DNA of 64,000 nt from Neisseria musculi (GCF_014297595.2 NZ_CP060414.2:2666001-2730000), one strand, 5' to 3'; shown: positions 8,324 to 17,238, counted from the stretch's first letter. Notes: generated from the sequence alone by a model not told the origin. Numbers and translations: made by a program.

Positions 8324-8622
8324 TGAGTATCCAACAAGTCAGCCTCGAAATCATGGGGCGATCTTTCACCATCGGCACCCCCGCCGAAGAAAAAAACACG
8401 CTGCAGCAAGCCGTTTCCATGCTCAATCAGAAATTCGACGCCATCAAACAAAGCGGCCGCATCGTTGAAACCGATAAAATCGTGATCATGGCCGCGCTCA
8501 ATCTCGTGCACGATCTGCTCAAGATGCCGATGAAAGACGATTTGGCAATCGGCGATTTTGAGCGTAAAATAACCGACATGACTAATGCTTGCGAAAAAGT
8601 TTTAAGTAAAACACAAGCCTGA
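8323..8622 (+). CDS. zapA: Cell division protein ZapA
   Basis: ZapA binds FtsZ and bundles its filaments at the division site. The 99-residue product has the ZapA head (VSLEIMGRSFTIGTPAEEKNTL), the conserved INKFDAIK-like segment (LNQKFDAIKQSGRI), and a C-terminal helix that dimerises as coiled coil. Length matches the family (95-110). It overlaps the preceding coiled-coil gene and lies directly upstream of 6S RNA, the classic zapA-ssrS pair of proteobacteria. Confidence 0.9.
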   Translation: MSIQQVSLEIMGRSFTIGTPAEEKNTLQQAVSMLNQKFDAIKQSGRIVETDKIVIMAALNLVHDLLKMPMKDDLAIGDFERKITDMTNACEKVLSKTQA

Positions 8623-8625
8623 TTT

Positions 8626-8806
8626 TCTTTTCCCTGCGGTGTTCGCGAAGGCATACATTCCTTTGAACCAATACGTTCGCTTCAGGTTGCCGGGAGTTGC
8701 AGTGGGCGTGAGCGTCTGTACAGATGTACCCGAAACTGCCCGAGGCAGCCGCCTTGTCAGCAAGGTTCAAGCGGATTCCGCCTAAACGGCACTTGCGGGG
8801 ATTCCC
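8626..8806 (+). ncRNA. ssrS: 6S RNA
   Basis: Starting a few bases after zapA, the sequence has the features of 6S RNA: a closing stem formed by TCCCTGCGGTGTTCGCG at the 5' end and CGGCACTTGCGGGGATT at the 3' end, an imperfect double-stranded body with a central bubble, and the CCTTTGAACC / GGTTCAAG pairing. Position after zapA is the conserved location. 6S RNA mimics an open promoter and sequesters sigma-70 RNA polymerase in stationary phase. Ends are approximate to about 10 nt. Confidence 0.8.
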
Positions 8807-8937
8807 CATACCGATACACCTCCTGCGAAGGGCGGTATTTCATTCGATATACGGTGCAGAAAAACATTCCGACTTTGGGTGTCTCCCCGATTTTCTTTGT
8901 TGATGCGGAGCCTTATCACGAAAGCCCCTAAACTGGA

Positions 8938-8966
8938 TTGACAGCCGTTGTAATTCCCTATAAAAT
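8938..8966 (+). promoter_or_regulatory. Predicted promoter of rplM-rpsI
   Basis: -35 TTGACA (8938-8943) and -10 TAAAAT (8961-8966) have a 17-bp spacer, 35 bp before the rplM start. Confidence 0.6.
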
Positions 8967-9000
8967 AGGTAGCTTTCTATATCTGTTTGGATTAGCTTTT

Positions 9001-9429
9001 ATGAAAACCTTTTCAGCCAAGCCGCATGAAGTAAAGCGCGAGTGGTTTGTGGTTGATGCCCAAGACAAAGTTCTTGGCCGCGTTGCCGCAGAAATCGCCC
9101 GCCGCCTGCGCGGCAAACACAAGCCCGAATATACCCCTCATGTCGATACTGGCGACTATATAATAGTGATTAACGCCGATAAACTGCGTGTAACCGGCAA
9201 CAAGGTGCTTGATAAAAAATATTATCGACACTCAGGCTTTCCTGGCGGTATCTATGAGCGCAACTTTTCCGAAATGCAGGAGAAATTTCCCGGGCGCGTT
9301 CTGGAAAAAGCCGTTAAAGGTATGCTGCCCAAAGGCCCCTTGGGTTATGCCATGATTAAAAAACTGAAAGTGTATGCCGGTTCTGATCACTGCCATGCAG
9401 CCCAACAACCCAAAGTTTTAGAAATCTAA
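9001..9429 (+). CDS. rplM: 50S ribosomal protein L13
   Basis: The 142-residue protein matches L13 end to end: [20 protein letters not shown], the [11 protein letters not shown] segment and C-terminal [19 protein letters not shown]13 is an early 23S rRNA-binding assembly protein. The frame is open further upstream through the promoter, so the ATG at 9001, giving the standard N-terminus, is chosen. Forms the usual two-gene operon with rpsI. Confidence 0.95.
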   Translation: MKTFSAKPHEVKREWFVVDAQDKVLGRVAAEIARRLRGKHKPEYTPHVDTGDYIIVINADKLRVTGNKVLDKKYYRHSGFPGGIYERNFSEMQEKFPGRVLEKAVKGMLPKGPLGYAMIKKLKVYAGSDHCHAAQQPKVLEI

Positions 9430-9438
9430 GGACACGAC

Positions 9439-9831
9439 ATGAACGGTAAATATTACTACGGCACAGGCCGCCGAAAAAGTTCAGTGGCTCGTGTATTTTT
9501 GCAAAAAGGCACTGGTCGGATTATCGTAAACGGCCGCCCCGTTGATGAATTTTTCGCCCGCGAAACCAGCCGTATGGTGGTTCGCCAACCTTTGGTGTTG
9601 ACCGAGAATGTTGAATCTTTCGACATCAAGGTTAATGTAACCGGGGGGGGGGAAACCGGTCAGTCAGGTGCTATCCGCCACGGTATTACCCGTGCATTGA
9701 TTGATTATAATGCCGATTTGAAATCTGCTCTGTCTCAGGCAGGTTTTGTTACCCGCGATGCTCGTGAAGTTGAGCGTAAAAAACCGGGTCTGCGCAAAGC
9801 CCGCCGTGCCAAGCAGTTTTCAAAACGTTAA
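9439..9831 (+). CDS. rpsI: 30S ribosomal protein S9
   Basis: The 130-residue product has [16 protein letters not shown] at the N-terminus and ends KAPQFSKR-like (KAQFSKR type, here RAKQFSKR), whose C-terminal tail contacts P-site tRNA. Preceded by AAGGACACGAC. Odd feature: the Gly-Gly-Gly codons of VTGGGETGQ are written as an uninterrupted run of ten G (9643-9652), a slippage-prone tract in an essential gene. The frame is intact as given. Confidence 0.95.
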   Translation: MNGKYYYGTGRRKSSVARVFLQKGTGRIIVNGRPVDEFFARETSRMVVRQPLVLTENVESFDIKVNVTGGGETGQSGAIRHGITRALIDYNADLKSALSQAGFVTRDAREVERKKPGLRKARRAKQFSKR

Positions 9832-9852
9832 TCCGTTTTGCAGTTGGTGTTC

Positions 9853-9886
9853 AAAATCCCTGCTGAATATGCAGGGATTTTTGTTT
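9853..9886 (+). terminator. Terminator after rpsI
   Basis: AAAATCCCTGC / GCAGGGATTTT stem with a 7-base loop followed by a T-rich run, 20 bp after the rpsI stop. Confidence 0.8.
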
Positions 9887-10078
9887 TGGATGATGGGAGT
9901 TGTCGGAATATTGCGGCGGATGTTTTTCAAAAAGTCAATTCAAGCCTGAAAATACAAATGTTGGAAATAACCGTATTGTTTACGCAGCCGGTCGGGACGG
10001 CAGGCCTGTATATCGAAAGAAGCCTTTTCAGACGGCATGAAGGTATTTTGCAAGGACATGGATGTTGGAAAAGGTCGG

Positions 10079-10251
10079 GTTGTTTACACTTTTTATGCCA
10101 AACAGCTTTTGTTTTTTTGCTGGAATGATGGTTTCGTGATTTTGGAGCATTCTCAAGAACGATGCGGCTTCGCCGTGCCTTTCGGCATTCTTGACAACCC
10201 TCAAAAATCCCAAAATGGGTCTGCATGCAAAAAACGGAAAGTGTAAACAAC
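10079..10251 (+). repeat. MITE-like repeat, copy 1 (173 bp, perfect terminal inverted repeats)
   Basis: Bounded by GTTGTTTACACTTT (10079-10092) and its exact complement AAAGTGTAAACAAC (10238-10251). The interior contains ATGCCAAACAGC and GATGCGGCTTCGCCGTGCC. Related copies are at 35345-35503 (inverted, near-identical), 54149-54319 and, more diverged, 37746-37862. Similarity between copies 1 and 2 also extends about 16 bp outside the left terminal repeat (TGTTGGAAAAGGTCGG). No credible open frame. Confidence 0.7.
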
Positions 10252-10710
10252 GCTGGAATTTCCTACACATGAGATTGTTTGAGGCATCCGACCAGCTCTT
10301 TCTGTGGGGTGGCAGCTGTTACCGGTTCAAATAGTAGTGTTGACGGCGTTGCACTTCAAATTGTCGGAATTGGGTTGGGTGGTGATGCAGTGCCGGTAGG
10401 CGCGTAGGCGGGTGTTATACGGCATTGCCTTCTGAGCGCGGTAAACAATGTTGGTATTTTTGCACTGTAATTGACATGGCGAAGTAAGAATTTTGCGACA
10501 TAAAAGTAAATTTGTTTCTTATTTTCAAATATTTTTTGCATATTGACGGCAGTGAAATAAATGGTGGGGGCTGCCGAGTTTGGCCGAATGTTTTGCAAGA
10601 TGCTTCAATATTGGCGGTGTGTCCCCCTCCCCTCTGTAAATCTTTAGGGCTGCCCGGCTGTCGGGTATAATCCATACTTTCATCCGACAACTCCCTTTGG
10701 AGAACCGCTC
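10252..10710. other. Spacer without recognised gene
   Basis: About 460 bp between the repeat and the DUF3579-GNAT gene. No DUS pair, no RNA gene and no convincing open frame on either strand were recognised. Confidence 0.5.
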
Positions 10711-11559
10711 ATGTTAATTTGCAACCCCTATGAGATTGTGATTCACGGCACCACCGGAAACGGTAAGGTGTTCCGCCCTAGTGATTGGGCGGAGCGTTTG
10801 TGCGGCATTCTGTCATCGTTCGACAAAGGCCACCGCCTCTCTTATCATGAATGGGTGCGTCCGATTCTGGTTGATAAAATCCGCTGTGTGGCGGTAGATA
10901 AAAAGTTGGAGGAAATTAATCCGCCGATGTTTCGTTTTTTGATGGACTTTGCTGCAGATAATGATTTACGCGTGATGGATTGTAAAGCACTGATAGACGA
11001 GCGGGCGAAAGAGGATGTTGGCGCGGGGCAAGAGCGTGTATCGCTGTCGCAGGCTATTCAGGAAAAGCAGGCTGTAGAGCAACAAGCTGCAACAGTTGGA
11101 GCCTCATTGGCGGCAGAGAGCGTGTTGCGTGAAATCAGTGCGGAGGATACCGCAGTTGCTTTTGCTGCGTTGAGTATATTGAGGTCGGGTATCACTGATG
11201 TAACCCGTTTCGTGGAGCAGGTCAATAAGCGGCAGCGTCCGCAAGGCTACCGGCTGTTCGGTATTTTTGAAGAAGGCAAAGCCAATGCTGTGGCTGTTTG
11301 TGGTTTTCGCGAGAAAATCGATTTTGCGAGTGGCCGCCACCTTCATATTGACGATATCGTTACCATTCCTCATGGTCGTAGTAAAGGCTATGCTGCCCGT
11401 TTGTTGGCTGAAGTGCGCCGTATTGCAGAAGAAGGGGGTATAGGCAAAATCCGGGTGTCGTCTGACGTGGGTAGTGAACGCACTTCCGCGCACCGTCTAT
11501 ATTTTGAAAACGGTTTTGAAATTGACGCTTTTCATTTCTCTTGCAAGATTAACGGGTAA
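10711..11559 (+). CDS. DUF3579-GNAT acetyltransferase fusion protein
   Basis: The 282-residue cytoplasmic protein has two parts. Residues 1-95 match the beta-proteobacterial DUF3579 family (YEIVIHGTTGNGKVFRPSDW, AERLCGILSSF, EWVRPILVDKIRCVAVD). After a Gln/Ala-rich linker (about 105-135), residues 140-282 form a GNAT domain with the acetyl-CoA pyrophosphate-loop region IPHGRSKGYAARLLAEV and a typical end segment SAHRLYFENGFEI. The substrate is unknown. Start ATG follows TTGGAGAAC. It precedes a small lipopeptide gene, probably in the same transcript (about 45 bp gap). Confidence 0.85.
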   Translation: MLICNPYEIVIHGTTGNGKVFRPSDWAERLCGILSSFDKGHRLSYHEWVRPILVDKIRCVAVDKKLEEINPPMFRFLMDFAADNDLRVMDCKALIDERAKEDVGAGQERVSLSQAIQEKQAVEQQAATVGASLAAESVLREISAEDTAVAFAALSILRSGITDVTRFVEQVNKRQRPQGYRLFGIFEEGKANAVAVCGFREKIDFASGRHLHIDDIVTIPHGRSKGYAARLLAEVRRIAEEGGIGKIRVSSDVGSERTSAHRLYFENGFEIDAFHFSCKING

Positions 11560-11604
11560 CTTTGGTGTTAAGGTGAATACGCTCTGCCACGTAAAGGATA
11601 TATC

Positions 11605-11736
11605 GTGAAATATTTGTATTCAGCCGCTCTTGCTGTTTTGTTGGCAGCCTGCGCCCAGTCAGGCGGCGGCCATAGCCAGCTCTACGGTGAAATTAAGGGA
11701 GGAGTGGAAACTTCGAGAACCCGTATTGGGCAATAG
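11605..11736 (+). CDS. 43-residue lipopeptide with porin-like mature sequence
   Basis: A GTG start preceded by AAAGGATA opens a 43-codon frame. Residues 1-16 form a lipoprotein signal (MKYLYSAALAVLLAAC, lipobox LAAC). The mature part, CAQSGGGHSQ then LYGEIKGGVETSRT, resembles the mature N-terminus of neisserial trimeric porins (LYGTIKAGVETSRS in PorB, from memory). It ends in TAG 45 bp before a strong DUS hairpin. It may be a genuine outer-membrane lipopeptide or a truncated porin fused to a lipoprotein signal. Function unknown. Confidence 0.65.
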   Translation: MKYLYSAALAVLLAACAQSGGGHSQLYGEIKGGVETSRTRIGQ

Positions 11737-11780
11737 ATAATATAAAGATAATAAATTTGTCAGGCTGTATATTTTTAGCT

Positions 11781-11836
11781 TATAGGCCGTCTGAAAAATA
11801 CGGTTTGTGTAAACCGTATTTTTCAGACGGCCTATA
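11781..11836 (+). terminator. Long DUS-containing terminator
   Basis: A perfect 26-bp stem (TATAGGCCGTCTGAAAAATA… with its complement) and a 4-base loop. It separates the lipopeptide from the ribosomal protein promoter. Confidence 0.85.
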
Positions 11837-11903
11837 AAAATGTAAACCGTTGCTTGCTTTAAAAGCAGTCAAGATAGAAACAGTTTTTAAAACAAAGTTT
11901 TTC

Positions 11904-11933
11904 TTGAAAGATGTTTGCCGGCTGTGTTATAGT
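11904..11933 (+). promoter_or_regulatory. Predicted promoter of the rplC ribosomal operon
   Basis: -35 TTGAAA (11904-11909), 18-bp spacer, -10 TATAGT (11928-11933). The leader then has a short hairpin (CTTGGC/GCCAAG near 11940-11957). It lies about 90 bp before rplC, consistent with rplC being first in the transcript. Confidence 0.6.
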
Positions 11934-12022
11934 GCACTGCTTGGCAGTGTGCCAAGTATGTTTTTTTTGTGCAATAGCTGATCAATCGTAATCAGCCCTT
12001 TATTAAAAAAAGGAAAATAATC

Positions 12023-12667
12023 ATGACGTTAGGTCTGGTTGGGCGCAAAGTGGGCATGACCCGTGTGTTTAACGAACAGGGTGCTTCTGTTCCGGTAACC
12101 GTGTTGGATATGTCTGCTAACCGCGTCACTCAAGTAAAATCCAAAGATACCGATGGCTATGCCGCCGTTCAGGTTACCTTTGGTCAGAAAAAAGCAAACC
12201 GTGTGAACAAAGCCGAATCCGGTCACTTCGCCAAAGCAGGAGTGGAAGCGGGGCGGGGCTTGATGGAGTTTGCTGTTTCTGCGGAAAAATTGGGCGGGTT
12301 GAAGGTGGGCGGAGAAGTTACCGTTGCCATGTTTGAAGCCGGTCAATTAGTCGATGTAACCGGTACCTCTAAGGGTAAAGGTTTCTCGGGTACTATCAAG
12401 CGCCATAATTTCGGCGCGCAACGTACTTCTCACGGTAACTCCCGTTCGCACCGTGTTCCCGGTTCTATCGGTATGGCGCAAGATCCCGGCCGTGTATTTC
12501 CGGGTAAGCGTATGGCCGGTCAATATGGTAACACTAGGGCAACTGTCCAAAATCTGGAAATTGTGAGAGTGGATGCCGAGCGCCAGCTGTTGTTGGTCAA
12601 GGGTGCCGTTCCCGGGGCAGTAAACAGTGATGTGGTGGTGCGTCCCAGTGTGAAGGTAGGTGCGTAA
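12023..12667 (+). CDS. rplC: 50S ribosomal protein L3
   Basis: The 214-residue L3 has [13 protein letters not shown] at the start, the loop with [17 protein letters not shown] that reaches the peptidyl-transferase centre, and [20 protein letters not shown]. Its glutamine in GNSRSHR…GMAQDPG is the kind of residue modified by PrmB. Leads the operon here; rpsJ is not immediately upstream. Stop overlaps the rplD ATG. Confidence 0.96.
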   Translation: MTLGLVGRKVGMTRVFNEQGASVPVTVLDMSANRVTQVKSKDTDGYAAVQVTFGQKKANRVNKAESGHFAKAGVEAGRGLMEFAVSAEKLGGLKVGGEVTVAMFEAGQLVDVTGTSKGKGFSGTIKRHNFGAQRTSHGNSRSHRVPGSIGMAQDPGRVFPGKRMAGQYGNTRATVQNLEIVRVDAERQLLLVKGAVPGAVNSDVVVRPSVKVGA

Positions 12668-13287
12668 TGGAATTAAAAGTAATTGATGCTACAGGGCAGG
12701 TTTCGGGCAGTTTGGCTGTTTCCGATGTTTTATTTGCCCGTGAATACAATGAAGCGTTGGTTCATCAGCTGGTTACTGCTTTCTTGGCAAATGCCCGCTC
12801 AGGCAATCGTGCTCAGAAAACTCGTGCAGAAGTAAAGCACTCTACCAAAAAGCCGTGGCGTCAGAAAGGTACCGGTCGTGCGCGCTCCGGTATGACCTCT
12901 TCTCCGCTGTGGCGCAAAGGGGGGCGTGCGTTTCCCAATAAGCCTGATGAAAACTTTACCCAAAAAGTCAACCGAAAAATGTACCGTGCCGGTATGGCGA
13001 CTATTCTGTCGCAATTGGTTCGTGACGAGCGTCTTTTTGCTATTGATGCGCTAACCGCTGAAACACCGAAAACGAAGGTATTTGCAGAACAGGTGAAAAA
13101 TCTAGGCTTGGAGCAGGTTTTGTTTGTTACCAAGCAGTTGGATGAAAATGTTTATCTGGCTTCGCGTAATTTGCCTAACGTATTGGTTTTGGAAGCCCAG
13201 CAAATTGATCCTTACAGCTTGCTGCGTTACAAAAAAATAGTGATAACCAAAGATGCGGTTGCACAGTTGGAGGAGCAGTGGGTATGA
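12667..13287 (+). CDS. rplD: 50S ribosomal protein L4
   Basis: The 206-residue L4 carries the extended loop [15 protein letters not shown] that lines the exit tunnel near the macrolide site. In enterobacteria L4 also represses the S10 operon; no equivalent leader is recognisable here. Starts in a TAATG overlap with rplC. Confidence 0.96.
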   Translation: MELKVIDATGQVSGSLAVSDVLFAREYNEALVHQLVTAFLANARSGNRAQKTRAEVKHSTKKPWRQKGTGRARSGMTSSPLWRKGGRAFPNKPDENFTQKVNRKMYRAGMATILSQLVRDERLFAIDALTAETPKTKVFAEQVKNLGLEQVLFVTKQLDENVYLASRNLPNVLVLEAQQIDPYSLLRYKKIVITKDAVAQLEEQWV

Positions 13288-13598
13288 ATCAGCAACGTTT
13301 GACTCAAGTGATTTTGGCACCTGTTGTTTCCGAAAAAAGCAATTTGTTAGCCGAAAAGCGCAATCAGATGACTTTCAAAGTATTGCCCAATGCAACCAAG
13401 CAGGAAATCAAAGCTGCTGTTGAGTTGCTGTTTGGTGTCGAAGTAGTTTCTGTAACTACTGCGACCACTAAAGGCAAAACTAAACGTTTTGGCCGCACTA
13501 TCGGCCGGCGCAGCGATGTGAAAAAAGCTTATATTGGCTTGGCTGCCGGTCAGGAGTTGGATTTGGAAGCTGCTGCGGCAACTGCAGATAAGGAATAA
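13284..13598 (+). CDS. rplW: 50S ribosomal protein L23
   Basis: About 104 residues ([31 protein letters not shown]). L23 sits at the tunnel exit and docks trigger factor and SRP. I choose ATG 13284 (AGGAG 8 bp upstream; ATGA overlap with rplD); an in-frame GTG at 13278 is possible but lies too close to AGGAG. Confidence 0.93.
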   Translation: MNQQRLTQVILAPVVSEKSNLLAEKRNQMTFKVLPNATKQEIKAAVELLFGVEVVSVTTATTKGKTKRFGRTIGRRSDVKKAYIGLAAGQELDLEAAAATADKE

Positions 13599-13603
13599 GT
13601 AAC

Positions 13604-14437
13604 ATGGCTATTGTAAAAATGAAGCCTACCTCTGCTGGCCGTCGCGGTATGATTCGCGTAACCACGGAAGGTTTGTATAAAGGTGCGCCGTATGCCGCTT
13701 TGGTTGAGAAGAAGAGCTCTACTGCCGGTCGCAATAATAACGGCCATATCACCACCCGCCACAAAGGTGGCGGGCATAAGCACCACTACCGTGTGGTGGA
13801 CTTTAAGCGTAATAAAGACAGTATTCCTGCAAAAGTAGAACGCATAGAGTATGATCCGAACCGAACTGCTCATATTGCCCTGTTGTGCTATGCAGACGGC
13901 GAGCGCCGCTATATTATTGCTCCGCGTGGTGTTAAAGTGGGTGCGGTATTGGTTTCTGGTGCTGAATCTGCGATTAAAGTGGGAAATACCCTACCTATCC
14001 GCAATATCCCAGTGGGTACAACCATTCATTGTATTGAGATGAAGCCGGGGAAAGGTGCGCAAATTGCACGCTCTGCTGGTGCTTCTGCGGTATTGCTTGC
14101 CAAAGAAGGTGTTTATGCTCAGGTTCGTCTGCGCTCGGGAGAGGTGCGCAAAATCCATGTGGATTGCCGTGCCACTATCGGGGAGGTGGGTAATGAAGAG
14201 CAGAGTCTGAAAAAAATCGGTAAAGCTGGAGCTAACCGTTGGCGCGGTATCCGACCGACTGTACGTGGTGTGGTAATGAATCCGGTTGACCACCCTCATG
14301 GCGGTGGTGAAGGTCGTACTGGTGAAGCGCGCGAGCCGGTTAGCCCGTGGGGTACGCCTTCCAAGGGCTATCGTACTCGTAACAACAAACGCACGGACAA
14401 TATGATTGTTCGCCGCCGTTACTCAAATAAAGGTTAA
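13604..14437 (+). CDS. rplB: 50S ribosomal protein L2
   Basis: The 277-residue L2 contains the conserved [18 protein letters not shown] loop with the histidine important for peptidyl transfer and subunit joining, and [20 protein letters not shown]. Full family length; close spacing to rplW and rpsS. Confidence 0.97.
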   Translation: MAIVKMKPTSAGRRGMIRVTTEGLYKGAPYAALVEKKSSTAGRNNNGHITTRHKGGGHKHHYRVVDFKRNKDSIPAKVERIEYDPNRTAHIALLCYADGERRYIIAPRGVKVGAVLVSGAESAIKVGNTLPIRNIPVGTTIHCIEMKPGKGAQIARSAGASAVLLAKEGVYAQVRLRSGEVRKIHVDCRATIGEVGNEEQSLKKIGKAGANRWRGIRPTVRGVVMNPVDHPHGGGEGRTGEAREPVSPWGTPSKGYRTRNNKRTDNMIVRRRYSNKG

Positions 14438-14442
14438 TTGAT

Positions 14443-14721
14443 ATGGCTCGTTCATTAAAAAAAGGCCCATATGTAGACCTGCATTTGCTGAAAAAAGTAG
14501 ATGCTGCTCGTGCAAAAAACGACAAACGCCCGATTAAAACGTGGTCGCGTCGTTCAACTATTCTGCCTGATTTTATCGGTTTGACTATTGCTGTACATAA
14601 TGGCCGTACCCATGTGCCGGTGTTTATCAGCGACAATATGGTCGGCCATAAATTGGGTGAGTTCTCATTGACCCGTACCTTTAAAGGCCACTTGGCTGAT
14701 AAGAAGGCTAAAAAGAAATAA
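14443..14721 (+). CDS. rpsS: 30S ribosomal protein S19
   Basis: The 92-residue protein has [28 protein letters not shown] and [17 protein letters not shown]19 forms a head-domain pair with S13 near the A-site finger. Between rplB and rplV as in the standard order. Confidence 0.96.
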   Translation: MARSLKKGPYVDLHLLKKVDAARAKNDKRPIKTWSRRSTILPDFIGLTIAVHNGRTHVPVFISDNMVGHKLGEFSLTRTFKGHLADKKAKKK

Positions 14722-14729
14722 GGTGAATC

Positions 14730-15059
14730 ATGAGAGTAAATGCACAACATAAAAATGCTCGTATCTCTGCACAGAAAGCCCGCTTGGTTGCAGACTTGAT
14801 TCGAGGCAAAGACGTTGCTCAAGCTTTGAATATCTTGGCATTTAGCCCGAAAAAAGGTGCTGAACTAGTGAAGAAGGTGTTGGAGTCTGCTGTTGCCAAT
14901 GCAGAGCATAATGACGGCGCCGATATTGATGAGCTTAAAGTGGTTGCTATTTTTGTTGACAAAGGGCCGAGTCTGAAACGTTTTCAGGCACGTGCCAAGG
15001 GTCGTGGTAACCGCATTGAAAAACAAACCTGTCATATCAATGTGACAGTAGGCAATTAA
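14730..15059 (+). CDS. rplV: 50S ribosomal protein L22
   Basis: The 109-residue protein has [16 protein letters not shown] and the tunnel-lining beta-hairpin tip near [18 protein letters not shown]. Preceded by AAGGTGAATC. Confidence 0.96.
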   Translation: MRVNAQHKNARISAQKARLVADLIRGKDVAQALNILAFSPKKGAELVKKVLESAVANAEHNDGADIDELKVVAIFVDKGPSLKRFQARAKGRGNRIEKQTCHINVTVGN

Positions 15060-15068
15060 GGAAAAGCT

Positions 15069-15770
15069 ATGGGACAAAAGATTAATCCTACCGGCTTTCG
15101 CTTAGCGGTAACCAAAGACTGGTCTTCAAAATGGTTTGCAAAAAGTAGCGATTTTTCAACTGTTTTGAAGCAGGATATTGATGTCCGCAACTATCTGCGC
15201 AAGCGCTTGGTGAATGCTTCTGTTGGTCGCGTTGTGATTGAGCGTCCGGCTAAATCTGCCCGTATTACCATTCATTCTGCCCGACCTGGTGTAGTAATCG
15301 GTAAAAAAGGTGAAGATATTGAAGTATTGAGACGTGATCTGCAAAACCTGATGGGCGTGCCGGTGCATATCAATATTGAAGAAATTCGTAAACCTGAGCT
15401 AGATGCGCAAATTATCGCCGATGGTATTGCTCAGCAGCTGGAAAAACGTGTTCAATTCCGTCGTGCTATGAAACGCGCTATGCAAAATGCTATGCGTGTT
15501 GGCGCAAAAGGTATCAAAATAATGACTTCCGGTCGGTTGAACGGTGCAGATATTGCCCGTAGCGAATGGTACCGTGAGGGGCGCGTTCCGCTGCATACTT
15601 TGCGTGCAAATGTTGACTACGCAACTAGTGAGGCTCATACTACTTACGGTGTTTTGGGTTTAAAAGTTTGGGTTTATACTGGCGAAGGCGGTGAAAAAGT
15701 AGTTCAAGTTAAGCCAGAGCAAGAGAAGAGACAAAGAAAAGCAGGAGGTCGTCATGCTGCAACCAACTAG
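15069..15770 (+). CDS. rpsC: 30S ribosomal protein S3
   Basis: The 233-residue S3 has the KH domain motif [18 protein letters not shown] and C-terminal [13 protein letters not shown]. It lines the mRNA entry tunnel. Its 3' end overlaps rplP by 17 nt. Confidence 0.97.
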   Translation: MGQKINPTGFRLAVTKDWSSKWFAKSSDFSTVLKQDIDVRNYLRKRLVNASVGRVVIERPAKSARITIHSARPGVVIGKKGEDIEVLRRDLQNLMGVPVHINIEEIRKPELDAQIIADGIAQQLEKRVQFRRAMKRAMQNAMRVGAKGIKIMTSGRLNGADIARSEWYREGRVPLHTLRANVDYATSEAHTTYGVLGLKVWVYTGEGGEKVVQVKPEQEKRQRKAGGRHAATN

Positions 15771-16170
15771 ACTCAAATACCGTAAACAGCAAAAAGGTCG
15801 TAATACCGGTATTGCTACCCGTGGTAATAAGGTGAGTTTTGGTGAGTTCGGTTTGAAAGCGATTGGTCGTGGTCGTTTGACTGCGCGCCAAATAGAAGCG
15901 GCTCGTCGTACTATGACACGGCATATTAAACGCGGTGGCCGCATTTGGATTCGCGTATTTCCTGATAAACCCATTACTGCAAAACCTGCAGAAGTTCGTA
16001 TGGGTGGGGGCAAAGGTTCTCCAGAGTATTATGTGGCTGAAATCCAGCCCGGTAAAATGCTGTATGAAATGGATGGAGTATCAGAAAATTTAGCTCGCGA
16101 GGCATTTGAATTAGCCTCTGCTAAGCTGCCGATTCCGACAGTATTTGTGGTGAGACAGGTGGGGCAATAA
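15754..16170 (+). CDS. rplP: 50S ribosomal protein L16
   Basis: The 138-residue L16 starts [16 protein letters not shown] and has [13 protein letters not shown] and [20 protein letters not shown]. It orients A-site tRNA. The start lies inside rpsC (GGAGG Shine-Dalgarno within rpsC codons). Confidence 0.96.
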   Translation: MLQPTRLKYRKQQKGRNTGIATRGNKVSFGEFGLKAIGRGRLTARQIEAARRTMTRHIKRGGRIWIRVFPDKPITAKPAEVRMGGGKGSPEYYVAEIQPGKMLYEMDGVSENLAREAFELASAKLPIPTVFVVRQVGQ

Positions 16171-16361
16171 TGAAAGCGAATGAATTGAAAGACAAATCGG
16201 TGGAGCAATTGAATACGGATTTGCTTGATTTGCTGAAAACTCAATTTGGCCTACGTATGCAAAATGCTACTGGCCAATTAGGTAAACCTAGTGAATTAAA
16301 GAGAGTGCGTCGCGATATTGCCCGTGTCAAAACCATCTTAACTGAAAAAGGTGCTAAGTAA
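16170..16361 (+). CDS. rpmC: 50S ribosomal protein L29
   Basis: The 63-residue two-helix protein ([33 protein letters not shown]). Overlaps both neighbours by one base (TAATG). Confidence 0.95.
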   Translation: MKANELKDKSVEQLNTDLLDLLKTQFGLRMQNATGQLGKPSELKRVRRDIARVKTILTEKGAK

Positions 16362-16624
16362 TGAGCGAAACTAAAAATGTTCGTACTTTGCAGGGCAAAG
16401 TGGTTAGCGACAAAATGAATAAAACCGTTACCGTGTTGGTGGAGCGTAAAGTTAGGCACCCTCTTTATGGTAAAATTATCAGCCGTTCAACTAAGATTCA
16501 TGCCCACGATGAGCAAAATCAATACGGTCTTGGTGATGTGGTTGTAATTGAAGAAACCCGCCCTTTGTCCAAAACCAAGTCTTGGGTTGTTAAAGAGCTG
16601 GTAGAAAAAGCCCGTTCCGTTTAA
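16361..16624 (+). CDS. rpsQ: 30S ribosomal protein S17
   Basis: The 87-residue OB-fold protein has [20 protein letters not shown] and [20 protein letters not shown]. It is the last gene before a 233-nt non-coding gap inside the cluster. Confidence 0.95.
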   Translation: MSETKNVRTLQGKVVSDKMNKTVTVLVERKVRHPLYGKIISRSTKIHAHDEQNQYGLGDVVVIEETRPLSKTKSWVVKELVEKARSV

Positions 16625-16648
16625 AAATTAAGACAGAATGGCTTAAAA

Positions 16649-16699
16649 AAGAAACGAGGTCTTGCATCAAGGTAAATTTATATGTAGACTTCGTTTCTT
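16649..16699 (+). promoter_or_regulatory. Structured leader in rpsQ-rplN gap
   Basis: In the 233-nt gap, AAGAAACGA(G)GTCT at 16649-16662 pairs with AGAC(T)TCGTTTCTT at 16686-16699 to give a 14-bp stem around a 23-nt loop. A small CCC-TTCG-GGA hairpin follows at 16731-16740. No long T-run follows the big stem, so it is not an ordinary terminator; attenuation or a protein-binding leader before rplN is possible. Confidence 0.5.
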
Positions 16700-16857
16700 A
16701 ATACTTCAGTTTTTCTTCTGAAAGTTTCTTCCCTTCGGGATCCAAGACTGGTTTACTAGAATCTTTATCAAGATATCAGATTGCTGGATACTAAAATTTT
16801 GGTATTTTAAGCTTTCTGAAAAAGGTAAATTAAGTTGGTTTTTTTAAAGGTAAAAAA

Positions 16858-17226
16858 ATGATTCAAATGCAGACCATCTTAGATGTGGCTGATAACTCGG
16901 GTGCGCGTCGCGTGATGTGTATCAAAGTTTTGGGTGGGTCTAAGCGTCGCTATGCTTCCATTGGCGACATTGTTAAAGTTGCAGTGAAGGATGCAGCTCC
17001 CCGCGGTCGAGTGAAAAAGGGTGATGTTTATAATGCAGTAGTGGTTCGAACTGCGAAAGGTGTTCGTCGTCCCGATGGGGCTCTAATCAAATTTGATAAT
17101 AACGCGGCGGTTTTATTGAATAACAAACTTGAGCCTTTAGGTACGCGCATTTTTGGTCCAGTAACTCGCGAGTTGCGCACAGAGCGCTTTATGAAAATTG
17201 TTTCGTTAGCCCCTGAAGTTTTATAA
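16858..17226 (+). CDS. rplN: 50S ribosomal protein L14
   Basis: The 122-residue protein has [33 protein letters not shown] and FGPVTRELR. It forms inter-subunit bridge B8. First gene of the spc part, after the structured gap. Confidence 0.96.
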   Translation: MIQMQTILDVADNSGARRVMCIKVLGGSKRRYASIGDIVKVAVKDAAPRGRVKKGDVYNAVVVRTAKGVRRPDGALIKFDNNAAVLLNNKLEPLGTRIFGPVTRELRTERFMKIVSLAPEVL

Positions 17227-17238
17227 GGATTAGTAGTA

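Noticed and set aside
13278..13283. GTG at 13278 as rplW start
   Set aside because: It leaves only two bases after AGGAG; ATG 13284 has normal spacing and couples with the rplD stop.
16649..16699. Ordinary terminator splitting the ribosomal cluster
   Set aside because: The stem has a 23-nt loop and no downstream T-run, and no new promoter of good quality was seen directly after it.
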